Notes under the pieces: model-generated | What the model was told of the DNA's origin: nothing | The model's database searches: none | The model's input: the letters and a program-made list of their open reading frames with translations, nothing else | Assembly: GCA_947631185.1 (NCBI GenBank) | Contig: CANRKJ010000005.1 | Span: 19,478-83,477 of the forward strand | Origin: an uncultured Clostridia bacterium | GTDB lineage: Bacteria > Bacillota > Clostridia > TANB77 > CAG-508 | Reading direction: 5' to 3' | DNA: 64,000 nucleotides | In this document: piece after piece, positions 49,269 to 56,912 of the stretch | Layout of the letters: the number at the start of each line of letters is the position of its first letter | Position numbering within the stretch: position 1 is the stretch's first letter | Program-made: the position numbers and the translations under genes

Positions 49269-49502
49269 ATGAACTCAAAAGGTTTAGATTTTAAACATAA
49301 AGAAGTAATTAATATAAAAAACGCCCAAAAACTTGGATTCGTTCAAGATGTTACTGCAGATTTAGAAACAGGTAATATTACTTCTATAATTGTTCCTGGA
49401 AATTCAAAATTTTTAAGTTTTTTTCTATCTCAAGATGAAATTTCAATTCCATGGTCAGCAATAAAATGCATAGGAGATGAAATAATTTTAGTGGAAATTT
49501 AA
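49269..49502 (+). CDS. ylmC: YlmC/YmxH-type PRC-barrel sporulation protein
   Basis: 77 residues. PRC-barrel fold seen as LGFVQDVTADLETGNITSIIVPG, and ISIPWSAIKCIGDEIILVE. YlmC/YmxH proteins are widespread in spore formers and are often next to sigG, as here, where sigG is convergent. Start taken at ATG 49269 because AGGTGAT lies 5 bases upstream; two earlier in-frame starts overlap that site. The promoter region upstream is very AT-rich. Confidence 0.8.
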   Translation: MNSKGLDFKHKEVINIKNAQKLGFVQDVTADLETGNITSIIVPGNSKFLSFFLSQDEISIPWSAIKCIGDEIILVEI

Positions 49503-49562
49503 TATTTCCACCAAAATTATTTCATTTCTTACTAAGTAAGAATGTTCTCTGTAGATAGATTG

Positions 49563-50060
49563 TTATTTATATAATCTTTTTATGTGATCTATTGCATTCT
49601 TTTCAATTCTAGAGACTTGAGCCTGAGAAATTCCAATCTCCTCGGCAACTTCCATTTGTGTTTTTGCACAAAAAAATCTTTTATCTATTATTAGTTTTTC
49701 TTTATCAGTTAATTTTTTTATCGCCTCAGAAATAGTTAAATTATCTACCCATTTATCTGCAGTATTTTTACTATCTTTTATTTGATCCATAATATAAATA
49801 CTTTCTTGTCCATCATTGTATACTGGTTCTTGAAGAGATACAGGATCCTGAATTGCATCTAAACTTATAACTATATCTTCTTTTTCTACATCTAAAATTT
49901 TTGCTAATTCTTCTATAGTGGCTTCTCGACCTTTTTCTTTAAGAAATTTTTCCTTTTCTTGAAAAACTCTATATGCTAAGTCTCTAATAGATCTACTAAC
50001 TCTTACCATATTATTATCTCTTAAATATCTTCTTATTTCACCAATTATCATTGGTACACC
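49563..50060 (-). CDS. sigG: Sigma-G, C-terminal part after a frameshift
   Basis: Regions 2.4 to 4.2 of the forespore sigma factor: GVPMIIGEIRRYLRDNN, SRSIRDLAYRVFQ, EPVYNDGQESIY, and the 4.2 helix SQAQVSRIEKNAIDHIKRL. It continues the N-terminal part in the +1 frame: the break falls after FSTY, where family members read FSTYAVPMIIGE. Skipping one base (the C of the CGG codon at 50059-50061) joins them as FSTY-G-VPMII. Joined length is about 257 residues, the usual size for SigG. Confidence 0.9.
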   Translation of the reverse strand, partial: GVPMIIGEIRRYLRDNNMVRVSRSIRDLAYRVFQEKEKFLKEKGREATIEELAKILDVEKEDIVISLDAIQDPVSLQEPVYNDGQESIYIMDQIKDSKNTADKWVDNLTISEAIKKLTDKEKLIIDKRFFCAKTQMEVAEEIGISQAQVSRIEKNAIDHIKRLYK

Positions 50061-50337
50061 GATAAGTACTAAACTGAACATCTTGACTTATATCAAAATT
50101 ATCTATTGCTTTTATCAAACCCACACATCCTATTTGAAATAAATCATCTGGATTTTCACCTCTTCCACCAAATCTTTGAACAACAGATAATACTAATCTT
50201 AAATTTCCTTTAATGAACTTTTCCCTTGCATCAATATCTCCATCTTTTATCTTTATTAAAAGTTCGCGTTTTTCTTCGTTTGATAGCATAGGTAATTTAC
50301 TGGTATTTACACCACATATCTCTACCTTGTTTATCAA
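50038..50337 (-). CDS. sigG: Sigma-G, N-terminal part, interrupted by a frameshift
   Basis: INKVEICGVNTSKLPMLSN is the characteristic SigG start, followed by region 2 (NLRLVLSVVQRFGGRG, DDLFQIGCVGLIKAIDNFD). After FSTY the frame reads CGG-TGT-ACC and stops six codons later. Start assigned to TTG at 50335-50337, which gives the normal SigG N-terminus and has GGAGG 8 bases upstream; the ATG at 50352 overlaps that site. If not frameshifted in translation, the cell lacks SigG and late forespore genes would be silent. Confidence 0.9.
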   Translation of the reverse strand: MINKVEICGVNTSKLPMLSNEEKRELLIKIKDGDIDAREKFIKGNLRLVLSVVQRFGGRGENPDDLFQIGCVGLIKAIDNFDISQDVQFSTYRCTNDNW

Positions 50338-50346
50338 AATAAAAAC

Positions 50347-50391
50347 CTCCATTTACAAATAATGTTAATAACATTATTTCCAAATGGAGAT
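50347..50391 (-). promoter_or_regulatory. Hairpin that ends the Lgt-like transcript and covers the sigG ribosome site
   Basis: Minus strand: CTCCATTT (50389-50382) pairs with AAATGGAG (50354-50347), enclosing AAATAATGTTA/TAACATTATTT. The 3' arm contains GGAGG used by sigG, and the stem is followed by TTTTTATT. In Bacillus, sigG is likewise held down by a leader hairpin and a weak start codon. Confidence 0.65.
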
Positions 50392-50394
50392 TTT

Positions 50395-51117
50395 TTATTC
50401 TTTTTTAATATTCATTATTTTTTTATTATAATATATTAAAAAGATTCCTACAAATACGAAAAATACACTTATATATTGAGTTGAAGATAAATATCCATTC
50501 CAAGAATCTCTTAAAAACTCTAAAATAAATTTACTAATACCACATAATAAAAATACTTTTTGAATAATCAATAAATTACTTTTATTCTTCTTGTATATAG
50601 TAACAATATATATAAAAATTAATAAATTTATAAAAGATTCAATAAATTGTATTGGAAAAAGATTTACGTTTAATGGAGCTTCTGATGCAAATTTGTATAT
50701 TATACTCCCTACTCCGGAATATTTTATTCCATAACAACAACCACCAAACAAACAACCTAATTTAGAAATAGAATATAATAATGGTAATATAGGAATATAT
50801 ATATTTGATAATTTTTTTATAGATATTTTATATAACTTGGAAAAAATTATTAAAAATATTATAGCTCCAATAACCCCTCCATATGCAGAAAATCCAGCAT
50901 AATAAAAACCAACATTTTCTTTCACTTGAAGAATATTTAATATTTTTGCTCCAGTAATCATTCCAATCATTTCATAAGTTAATGAACATATTATAATATT
51001 TTTATCTAATTCTTGAATTTTTCCAAATCTGAAAATTATTATACAATTGATTATAAGTGCCAGTATCATAAAAATACTATAAATTGGTATATTCTCAAAG
51101 TTAATAATCATAAACAT
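50395..51117 (-). CDS. Prolipoprotein diacylglyceryl transferase family protein (Lgt-like)
   Basis: 240 residues, six to seven membrane helices. Lgt-like motifs: GGVIGAIIF and SKLGCLFGGCCYG, and PIQFIESFINLLIF near the end. True Lgt has H-GG-R-GNF at these positions; here the pattern is the Cys-rich version found in Lgt relatives of Clostridia, so transfer of diacylglycerol to lipoproteins is possible but unproven. The lgt proper may be elsewhere. It comes after two small membrane genes and before sigG. Confidence 0.65.
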   Translation of the reverse strand: MFMIINFENIPIYSIFMILALIINCIIIFRFGKIQELDKNIIICSLTYEMIGMITGAKILNILQVKENVGFYYAGFSAYGGVIGAIIFLIIFSKLYKISIKKLSNIYIPILPLLYSISKLGCLFGGCCYGIKYSGVGSIIYKFASEAPLNVNLFPIQFIESFINLLIFIYIVTIYKKNKSNLLIIQKVFLLCGISKFILEFLRDSWNGYLSSTQYISVFFVFVGIFLIYYNKKIMNIKKE

Positions 51118-51196
51118 TATGTATAATCCAATTTAAAATTATTAAATCAAATGATTGGATTATTTCCCTTTCTATAACTTTAAATTTCTAAAATCC

Positions 51197-51445
51197 TTAT
51201 ATTAATAACAAAATAAAATTTACTGAAAATAAAATTATTAAAAGCCAATAATTAAATTTAACTATTTTTGAATCATTATATTTCATCTTTGCATCAACCA
51301 TTATCAGAATCGAAACCATTATACAAATTATATAAGAATCTTTATAATATTTTTTAAAAAATATTTCTATTAAATTCGGAACTAAAACTAATATTCCAAA
51401 TGATAGAAATATTTGAATTAATCCATTACTATATTTCTTTTTCAT
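51197..51445 (-). CDS. Small hydrophobic membrane protein
   Basis: 82 residues, three predicted membrane helices (LIQIFLSFGILVLVPNLI, YIICIMVSILIMVDA, YWLLIILFSVNFILLLI). No family recognised. Its ATG overlaps the stop of the preceding small gene by 4 bases (ATGA type), showing translational coupling. Confidence 0.55.
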   Translation of the reverse strand: MKKKYSNGLIQIFLSFGILVLVPNLIEIFFKKYYKDSYIICIMVSILIMVDAKMKYNDSKIVKFNYWLLIILFSVNFILLLI

Positions 51446-51714
51446 TTTTTATCTTCCACAATTCTATTTGAAATATTTGTATTATTTGTTGAATTTTCTA
51501 TATTATTACTAGAATTTAAATCATTAACTTTATCATCGTTATAATCAGTATTATTTATTTCTTCTACATTTTCAATAATTTGGTTTTCTTCATTTCCTTT
51601 TATTTTCTCTCTAGTATTAGCTAATCCAATTAAATCTTTTATTGTTGTAATAAGCATAAATAATACTAGAATTACTGAAATTACAATTATTAGAATTGTT
51701 TTATCCTTGTTCAT
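51442..51714 (-). CDS. Small single-helix membrane protein with acidic tail
   Basis: 90 residues from ATG 51714 (TGGAGG 6 bases upstream). One helix (ILIIVISVILVLFMLITTI), then a low-complexity Asn/Glu/Asp tail facing outside. Overlaps the start of the next gene. First gene of the putative operon leading to the Lgt-like gene. Function unknown. Confidence 0.5.
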   Translation of the reverse strand: MNKDKTILIIVISVILVLFMLITTIKDLIGLANTREKIKGNEENQIIENVEEINNTDYNDDKVNDLNSSNNIENSTNNTNISNRIVEDKK

Positions 51715-51918
51715 AATATCCTCCATTTATACCAAAATTCACTTTTAGTATAACTTTATTTGTATTTTATTTCAATATATTTTATATAAATTTAATATAA
51801 CGTAAAATTTTAACCAAATATATATTTTGGTATTCACAATAACAATTCAAAATATATTAACAATTTATTTTTTTGTTATTTATTATTATTAAATATAATT
51901 TTATGCAATTAATATTTT

Positions 51919-52025
51919 CGGGCGCCCAATGAGCGCCCCTACAATTATTAAAAATTATTTGAAAAGATGATTATATAAAATCTAAAAATATAGACAATAA
52001 AAAAATGGCGCTCATTGGGCGCCCG
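51919..52025. mobile_element. MITE-like element with 19-bp perfect terminal inverted repeats
   Basis: CGGGCGCCCAATGAGCGCC at 51919-51937 and its exact reverse complement at 52007-52025 flank an AT-rich core of 69 bases without a coding frame. The arms are about 80 percent G+C in a region close to 10 percent. A T-rich flank precedes and an A-run follows, so a TA-type target duplication cannot be read. Each arm is also a partial palindrome. Family not identified. Confidence 0.6.
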
Positions 52026-52032
52026 AAAAAAA

Positions 52033-52055
52033 AAAGAGCACTAAAGCTCTTTTTG
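52033..52055 (+). terminator. Hairpin with T-run beside the MITE-like element
   Basis: AAAGAGC-ACTAAA-GCTCTTTTTG. It lies between divergent genes and ends no annotated gene, so it may belong to the repeat element or to a small RNA. Confidence 0.45.
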
Positions 52056-52383
52056 ATATATTTAAAAAAAGAAAAAAAATATTTTTTTGAAATAAATAAT
52101 TAATTATAGAAAAAATAAAATAGACTAGAAAAAAATAAAATTATTAAATATATCATTATAATTATAAATTATTATTTCTTATAATTCCAATATCAAAAAG
52201 TTTATTAAAAATTTACTCTACTCTTTTATTATTTATTATAAATTAACTTTAAATAAAAAAATATATTATTTTTCCTTAATTATTCCTAAATCATTGCAAA
52301 TTCATAATAAAATTTATTTTTTTGAAACTTTACAAAATTTTGTTCATTTGATAAAATAAAAAAAAATTAAAAAAGGATTTTTT
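52056..52383. other. Extremely AT-rich gap
   Basis: About 330 bases with hardly any G or C (visibly below 10 percent), no open frame of note and no clear repeat. It lies upstream of the RusA-like gene and holds its AT-rich promoter region. Such DNA can be a nucleoid-bound or easily melted site. Confidence 0.4.
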
Positions 52384-52749
52384 ATGAGATATAAATTTGA
52401 AATAAACCAAAGATTGCCTAGTTTAAATGAATATACAAAAGCTTGTAGAGCTAATAAATTTATTGGAGCAAAAATGAAAGAAGATACAGAAAATTATATT
52501 TGGGCTGATATTAAACAACAATTAAAAAACTCTAAAATAAGTCATGCTGTAAAAATAAATTTTACATGGATTGAAGAAAATAAAAAAAGAGATTTAGACA
52601 ATATATGTTTTGCAAAAAAATTTATTTTAGATGCTCTTGTTAAGGCTAATGTTTTAAAAAATGATACCCAAAATTATGTAATAGGATTTACTGATACATT
52701 TCTATATGATAAAAAAAGCAAAGTTATAGTTGAAATAGAAGAAATTTAA
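52384..52749 (+). CDS. RusA-like Holliday-junction endonuclease
   Basis: 121 residues. RusA fold motifs: NQRLPSLNEYTKA near the start and KKRDLDNICFAKKFILDALVKANVL, with the Asp residues that hold the metal. RusA cuts four-way junctions and is usually found on prophages and phage relics. It stands alone here, opposite a repressor-type gene, with a ribosome site AAAAAGGA and an AT-rich leader. Confidence 0.7.
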   Translation: MRYKFEINQRLPSLNEYTKACRANKFIGAKMKEDTENYIWADIKQQLKNSKISHAVKINFTWIEENKKRDLDNICFAKKFILDALVKANVLKNDTQNYVIGFTDTFLYDKKSKVIVEIEEI

Positions 52750-52780
52750 AAATCAGTCAAAAATTTTGACTGATTTTTAT
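52750..52780. terminator. Terminator between rusA-like and repressor genes
   Basis: AAAAATCAGTCAAAA with TTTTGACTGATTTTT. It serves the two convergent genes. Confidence 0.9.
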
Positions 52781-52785
52781 TTATA

Positions 52786-53493
52786 TCATATTACTTCAAA
52801 ATCTTCCGAATTTCTAAATATCAAAGCATTATCTCTATACATATTTTTGCAATCATCTTTAGAAAATTTTAATTGTAAATTATATTTTTCAAAATTTTTA
52901 ATCTCCACTTTTGAAATTAGAACTTTTTTTACTATAGGAAGTCCATTCCTAGTTATTCCTGTATATACACCATTATAAACCTCACTATCAAACATATATG
53001 GAATATTAACCATTATTTGAACTTTATTTTTTATAATTTTATGATTAGTATTTAATTCAAAATATGTAATTGTTTTCTCTGATATCATTTCACCTTCATA
53101 ATAATCTATATATTTCTTTTTCTCTTTCTCTTTTATTATACCATTAAAAAATCTTACATTATATTTTGATACTTCTTTTTCAATTTGTAAAATTGAAAAA
53201 ATGACTTTATTAGCCGAATAATAATACATATATAATTCATTTTTTCCAAATGGATTTTTTTCAGATGCAATTTTATCTTCTGTATATTCACATAATTGAC
53301 TTATTCTAATATTTAATGTATTGCATAAATCTAATAATGTATAAAAATCAGGTAAAATTTCATTATTTTCATATTTACAAATCGTAACTTTAGATTTACA
53401 AATTTTTTCTCCTACTTGTTTTAATGTCATATTATTTATCTTTCTATATTCTTTCAACGTTTCTCCTAATGTATTTTTGTTTATTTGGTACAT
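52786..53493 (-). CDS. XRE-family regulator with C-terminal sensor-like domain
   Basis: 235 residues. HTH_3 domain at about 8-65 (LKEYRKINNMTLKQVGEKI, KVTICKYENNEILPDFYTL), then about 165 residues of unassigned alpha/beta sequence with SEKTITYFELNTNH. No LexA-type Ser/Lys dyad is evident, so it is not a self-cleaving repressor. It may control the convergent RusA-like gene or itself. Confidence 0.75.
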   Translation of the reverse strand: MYQINKNTLGETLKEYRKINNMTLKQVGEKICKSKVTICKYENNEILPDFYTLLDLCNTLNIRISQLCEYTEDKIASEKNPFGKNELYMYYYSANKVIFSILQIEKEVSKYNVRFFNGIIKEKEKKKYIDYYEGEMISEKTITYFELNTNHKIIKNKVQIMVNIPYMFDSEVYNGVYTGITRNGLPIVKKVLISKVEIKNFEKYNLQLKFSKDDCKNMYRDNALIFRNSEDFEVI

Positions 53494-53638
53494 ATATTTC
53501 CCCCTTAAATTTTTTTAATACATATTTATTTTAACATGTTGGTTTACATAATTCAATTGATTGGCATTTTTTTCGTATTACAAAATTCGACATTATTCGA
53601 CATTTAAAAGTTCAAATATATTACTTTCCTATTATATA

Positions 53639-53668
53639 AAAAAAGTATGCTTCTTTAAAGCATACTTT
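53639..53668 (-). terminator. tRNA operon terminator
   Basis: AAAAGTATGC/GCATACTTTT then a T-run on the minus strand, directly after the CCA end of tRNA-Asp. Confidence 0.9.
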
Positions 53669-53745
53669 TGGCGACCTGGAACGGGCTCGAACCGTCGACC
53701 TCCGCCGTGACAGGGCGGCATTCTAACCAACTGAACTACCAGGCC
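53669..53745 (-). tRNA. trnD: tRNA-Asp (GTC)
   Basis: 77 bases including an encoded CCA. Acceptor stem GGCCTGG/CCAGGTC, D-arm TTCAGTTGGTTAGAAT, anticodon loop CTGTCAC with GTC, T-arm GGTTCGAGCCC. All stems close. Confidence 0.97.
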
Positions 53746-53751
53746 ATATAA

Positions 53752-53827
53752 TGGTGGTCGCTATAGGGCTCGAACCTATGACCTCCTGCTTGTAAGGCAG
53801 ATGCTCTCCCAGCTGAGCTAAGCGACC
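53752..53827 (-). tRNA. trnV: tRNA-Val (TAC)
   Basis: 76 bases with encoded CCA. Acceptor GGTCGCT/AGCGACC, D-arm AGCTCAGCTGGGAGAGC, anticodon loop CTTACAA with TAC, T-arm GGTTCGAGCCC. Transcribed just before tRNA-Asp. Confidence 0.97.
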
Positions 53828-53854
53828 AATTTTAATATTAAAATCGATGTTGCA

Positions 53855-53883
53855 ATTATATAATATCTATTACCATTTGTCAA
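53855..53883 (-). promoter_or_regulatory. tRNA operon promoter
   Basis: Minus strand: TTGACA (53878-53883), 17 bases, TATAAT (53855-53860). Perfect consensus at both boxes. Confidence 0.85.
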
Positions 53884-53915
53884 TTACTATATTCACATTT
53901 TTTTAATACTATAAT

Positions 53916-53953
53916 AAATCTTTCACTAGTTATAGTCAACTAATGAAAGATTT
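53916..53953. terminator. Hairpin downstream of the DUF362 gene
   Basis: AAATCTTTCA pairs with TGAAAGATTT, followed by T-rich DNA. It lies between the DUF362 stop and the tRNA promoter. The rest of the 54034-53954 gap holds no gene. Confidence 0.6.
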
Positions 53954-54034
53954 TATTATTATTTTTAATGTACACATCTTTTACGTACCATATGTGCATT
54001 ATTTTTTTTTATATATTTACTTTTTTTACTACTT

Positions 54035-54916
54035 TTATATAATAATTAATTCATATTCTTTTGTTCCATACCCCAAATTATTTGCATAATCAATAGTATG
54101 TGTACCATGTCTTGAATTCACTCTTTCTAAAAAATGCTCTTTACCTTGATCATTTGATTTCTTTACTAAATCTATACATGCTTGATCTATTGCAATTGGA
54201 TCTAATGAAGATAAAATACCAATATCTTCCATACAAGGATCTTCTGCAACAGCACAACAATCACAATCAACACTCATATTTGCCATAATATTTATAAAAG
54301 CAATATTTCCTTTAAAAAATTTTACAACTGAACCTGCTGATTCCGCCATAGACTCTAAAAAATCATCTTGTTTTGGTAGATTGTCCCATAATGTATATTG
54401 ATCTTTATTTGTTCCTGCAGAATGAATCCATGCCTTACCAGCACTAGAAGCACATCCAATTGAAAGCTGTTTTAGTGCTCCACCAAATCCTCCCATAGGA
54501 TGACCTTTAAAATGTGAAAGTACAAGCATAGAATCATAATTTTTTATATTTTTTCCCAAAAAATTTTCTTTTAAATGTTTACCATTTTCTATAGGAATAC
54601 TTATATCAGGACCTTCTTTATCCATTAAATCTACATTAAAATATTTATTCCAACTATGACGCTCAATAGTCTTTAAATGTTTCTCACTTGTATTTCTTTC
54701 TCCATCATAAGCTGTATTACATTCAACAATAGTTCCATTAACAAAATCAACTATTGGTTTCATAAATTCTGGGCGAAGATAATTTTGATTTCCTTCCTCT
54801 CCAGAATGTACTTTAACTGCTATTCTTCCTGGTAATTGAACTCCAAGCATTTTATACATTTTTACAACATTTTCAGGAGTTATCTCCCTGCAAAAATAAA
54901 CTTTAGATTTTTCCAT
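54035..54916 (-). CDS. DUF362-family protein (predicted Fe-S or redox protein)
   Basis: 293 residues, cytoplasmic. DUF362 pattern: IAVKVHSGEEGNQNYLRP near 30, TIVECNTAYDGERN near 85, VLSHFKGHPMGGFGGALKQLSIG near 150, and CDCCAVAEDPCMEDIGILSSLDP near 235 with clustered Cys residues. The family is thought to bind metal clusters, and its reaction is unknown. Ferredoxin modules seen in longer relatives are missing. Single gene. Confidence 0.75.
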   Translation of the reverse strand: MEKSKVYFCREITPENVVKMYKMLGVQLPGRIAVKVHSGEEGNQNYLRPEFMKPIVDFVNGTIVECNTAYDGERNTSEKHLKTIERHSWNKYFNVDLMDKEGPDISIPIENGKHLKENFLGKNIKNYDSMLVLSHFKGHPMGGFGGALKQLSIGCASSAGKAWIHSAGTNKDQYTLWDNLPKQDDFLESMAESAGSVVKFFKGNIAFINIMANMSVDCDCCAVAEDPCMEDIGILSSLDPIAIDQACIDLVKKSNDQGKEHFLERVNSRHGTHTIDYANNLGYGTKEYELIII

Positions 54917-55303
54917 TTCAATCTCCTTTTTAATCTATTTTTATATTATCTATTACAATTTTATATGTATATTTTCTTATAAAAATATAATGTCCTATAC
55001 ATATTTAGTTATTCATATAAATTGAAAAATATTTTTTAAATTTATTATTTTTAAAATTTCTTGCTATATAATTTAGCATATCAAATTTTATAAAATTTGA
55101 TATTATAATATTATTCACTAATTTTAGCATAAAGGAATTTTTTTGTAAAGTATTCATTCTCACTATTTTTTTTATTAAAGTAAATAATTTTTTAAATTAG
55201 AATTTAAAAATATAAAGACACTACTATTAAATATAAAAGTAATGCCTTTTTGGAATTTTAATTTTTTTCATTCTTTTTTCTAACTAGATTTCCAAATATT
55301 ATA
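54917..55303. other. AT-rich intergenic gap with palindrome and terminator
   Basis: No gene found. Contains a perfect 26-base palindrome (ATATCAAATTTTA and its complement, 55078-55103) and, at 55216-55247, the terminator of the sigma-like gene: AGGCATTACT with AGTAGTGTCT on the minus strand. Confidence 0.5.
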
Positions 55304-56179
55304 TTAAATATTTTTTGAATCAATATCACTTTGAGAATTCATATCATCTGCAGATTTCATAGTTTTATTAGACCCAAATTTTATCCTAAAATTATCAATT
55401 TCTTGAATAACTTGAGCAATAAAAGCAAATGACTCTGGATAAGCAGGTAGCTGAATTATAATCCGTTCGCTGTTACAGTCAACTTTAAAATCCAGTAATT
55501 TTTCATATTCTTTAATTTTTTGCAAAAGTACTGCAAAAATCTCATTAAATTTTTTCACTTCTTTAGATGAAAAAGAAATTATATATTCATCTTCCACTAT
55601 TCTCATAAAAAATACCTCTTTATAATTTACTGGTGGATTTTTGATTTTATTAATAGCATTTCCTTTGAGTCTATTCGCATAACATTGAGATATATTTAAT
55701 TTCTCACCGATTGCCTTCTCTTTATAATTTGCCATAAAATATAGAAACACTATTCTTTCTTTTCCTTTTAAACAATTTAAAACGATACTAACTACTTTAC
55801 TGAATTCTTCGTCGTTTATAATCTTCTCAACAAAGTTGGATTCAGGATCTGCAATCATATCTCCTAAAGTAATTTTATTACCATCCATATCTTCTAAAAT
55901 AGGTTCATCCATAGAAATATCTTGCCCATATTTTTTTACTTTTCTATAATGCATAAAGATTTCATTATTTATACACCGAGAAGCATATGTAGCAAAAGTT
56001 GCTTTTTTGGTTTCATCAAAAGTACTAGCAGCTTTTAATAAACCAATTGTACCAATAGAAACTATATCTTCATAATCAGAAGAATTTGAATTTACACCCA
56101 TTTTATGTACCCAATACCGAACTAGTTTCTGATTTTCTAAAATAAGCTTATCCTTATCACTATTACGGTTCATACTCAT
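55304..56179 (-). CDS. Alternative sigma-70 family factor with extra C-terminal domain
   Basis: 291 residues. Sigma region 2 (QKLVRYWVHKMG, DYEDIVSIGTIGLLKAASTFDET, FATYASRCINNEI) resembles SigE/SigK-type factors; region 4 (LKGKERIVFLYFMANYKEKAIGEKLNISQCYANRLKGNAINKI) is the helix-turn-helix. About 95 residues follow (from EVFFMRIVEDEYIISF) that are not part of sigma factors and could be a regulator-binding domain. Three in-frame CGG codons, one at the conserved Arg of YASRC, so CGG probably means Arg here. The gene appears acquired: codon use differs from its neighbours. Target genes unknown. Confidence 0.7.
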   Translation of the reverse strand: MSMNRNSDKDKLILENQKLVRYWVHKMGVNSNSSDYEDIVSIGTIGLLKAASTFDETKKATFATYASRCINNEIFMHYRKVKKYGQDISMDEPILEDMDGNKITLGDMIADPESNFVEKIINDEEFSKVVSIVLNCLKGKERIVFLYFMANYKEKAIGEKLNISQCYANRLKGNAINKIKNPPVNYKEVFFMRIVEDEYIISFSSKEVKKFNEIFAVLLQKIKEYEKLLDFKVDCNSERIIIQLPAYPESFAFIAQVIQEIDNFRIKFGSNKTMKSADDMNSQSDIDSKNI

Positions 56180-56351
56180 ATCGCCAATCCTTTCTGAAAT
56201 AATATAAGGTTAAAGTGTTCAAAAAATTAAAATACCCCCTTTAACTATAAAACTATATTAAATATATATCATAATTTTACTATACTTTCAATTATTTCTA
56301 AAAATTTAATAAAAAATTTGTGTTATTAATATTTAATTATGATACATTTTA

Positions 56352-56735
56352 CTATTGTACATCATCTAGTTCGCAATCATCTTCACCAAAAACTTCTCTA
56401 CCTGTTATTCTTTTTTTGTCTCTTTCATCTTCTGCCATTTTTGAAATTTTTTCTTTAACTTCAAAAGAATTTTTTATATCTACTATATCAAATTCTGGAG
56501 TTGTCTTATCTGCAGAACAACAATGAATTGTTCCTAATCCAAATATTCTTTGAAAAAATGAACGTTTTAATGTTACATCCATAATTCTATATAATTTAAT
56601 TTCTTCTTGCTTTGTAGATATGAAACCTGTATCTATCAATATTTTATCCTCTAAAAGAGTGTATTTTGTAAATGATAATGGCAATCCAAATATTGGTCTT
56701 TTCCTATCTTCCCATATAATTTTTAAATTTTCCAT
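56352..56735 (-). CDS. Bacterial PH-domain protein
   Basis: 127 residues, soluble. bPH_2-type fold: KYTLLEDKILIDTGFISTKQEEIKLYRIMDVTLKRSFFQRIFGLGTIH is the usual core. No membrane helix, unlike YdbS/YdbT relatives, and the C-terminus is acidic. Role unknown; family members often act at membranes. Confidence 0.75.
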   Translation of the reverse strand: MENLKIIWEDRKRPIFGLPLSFTKYTLLEDKILIDTGFISTKQEEIKLYRIMDVTLKRSFFQRIFGLGTIHCCSADKTTPEFDIVDIKNSFEVKEKISKMAEDERDKKRITGREVFGEDDCELDDVQ

Positions 56736-56912
56736 ATATTTCTATCAAGCAAATAAGCTTGAATTTTCCCTCCCTTTTTTATTATATTTTTTATTACATT
56801 ATTATAACATTAAAACTTTATTTTTTATATAAAATAAAAAATTTTTACATCACTTTTCTATAGTTAACACCAAATGGAGCACATGCTAAATACAAGATAG
56901 AGAAATCTACAT

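Noticed and set aside
49563..50352. Two separate sigma-like genes
   Set aside because: The two frames are consecutive halves of one SigG and neither half is a full factor.
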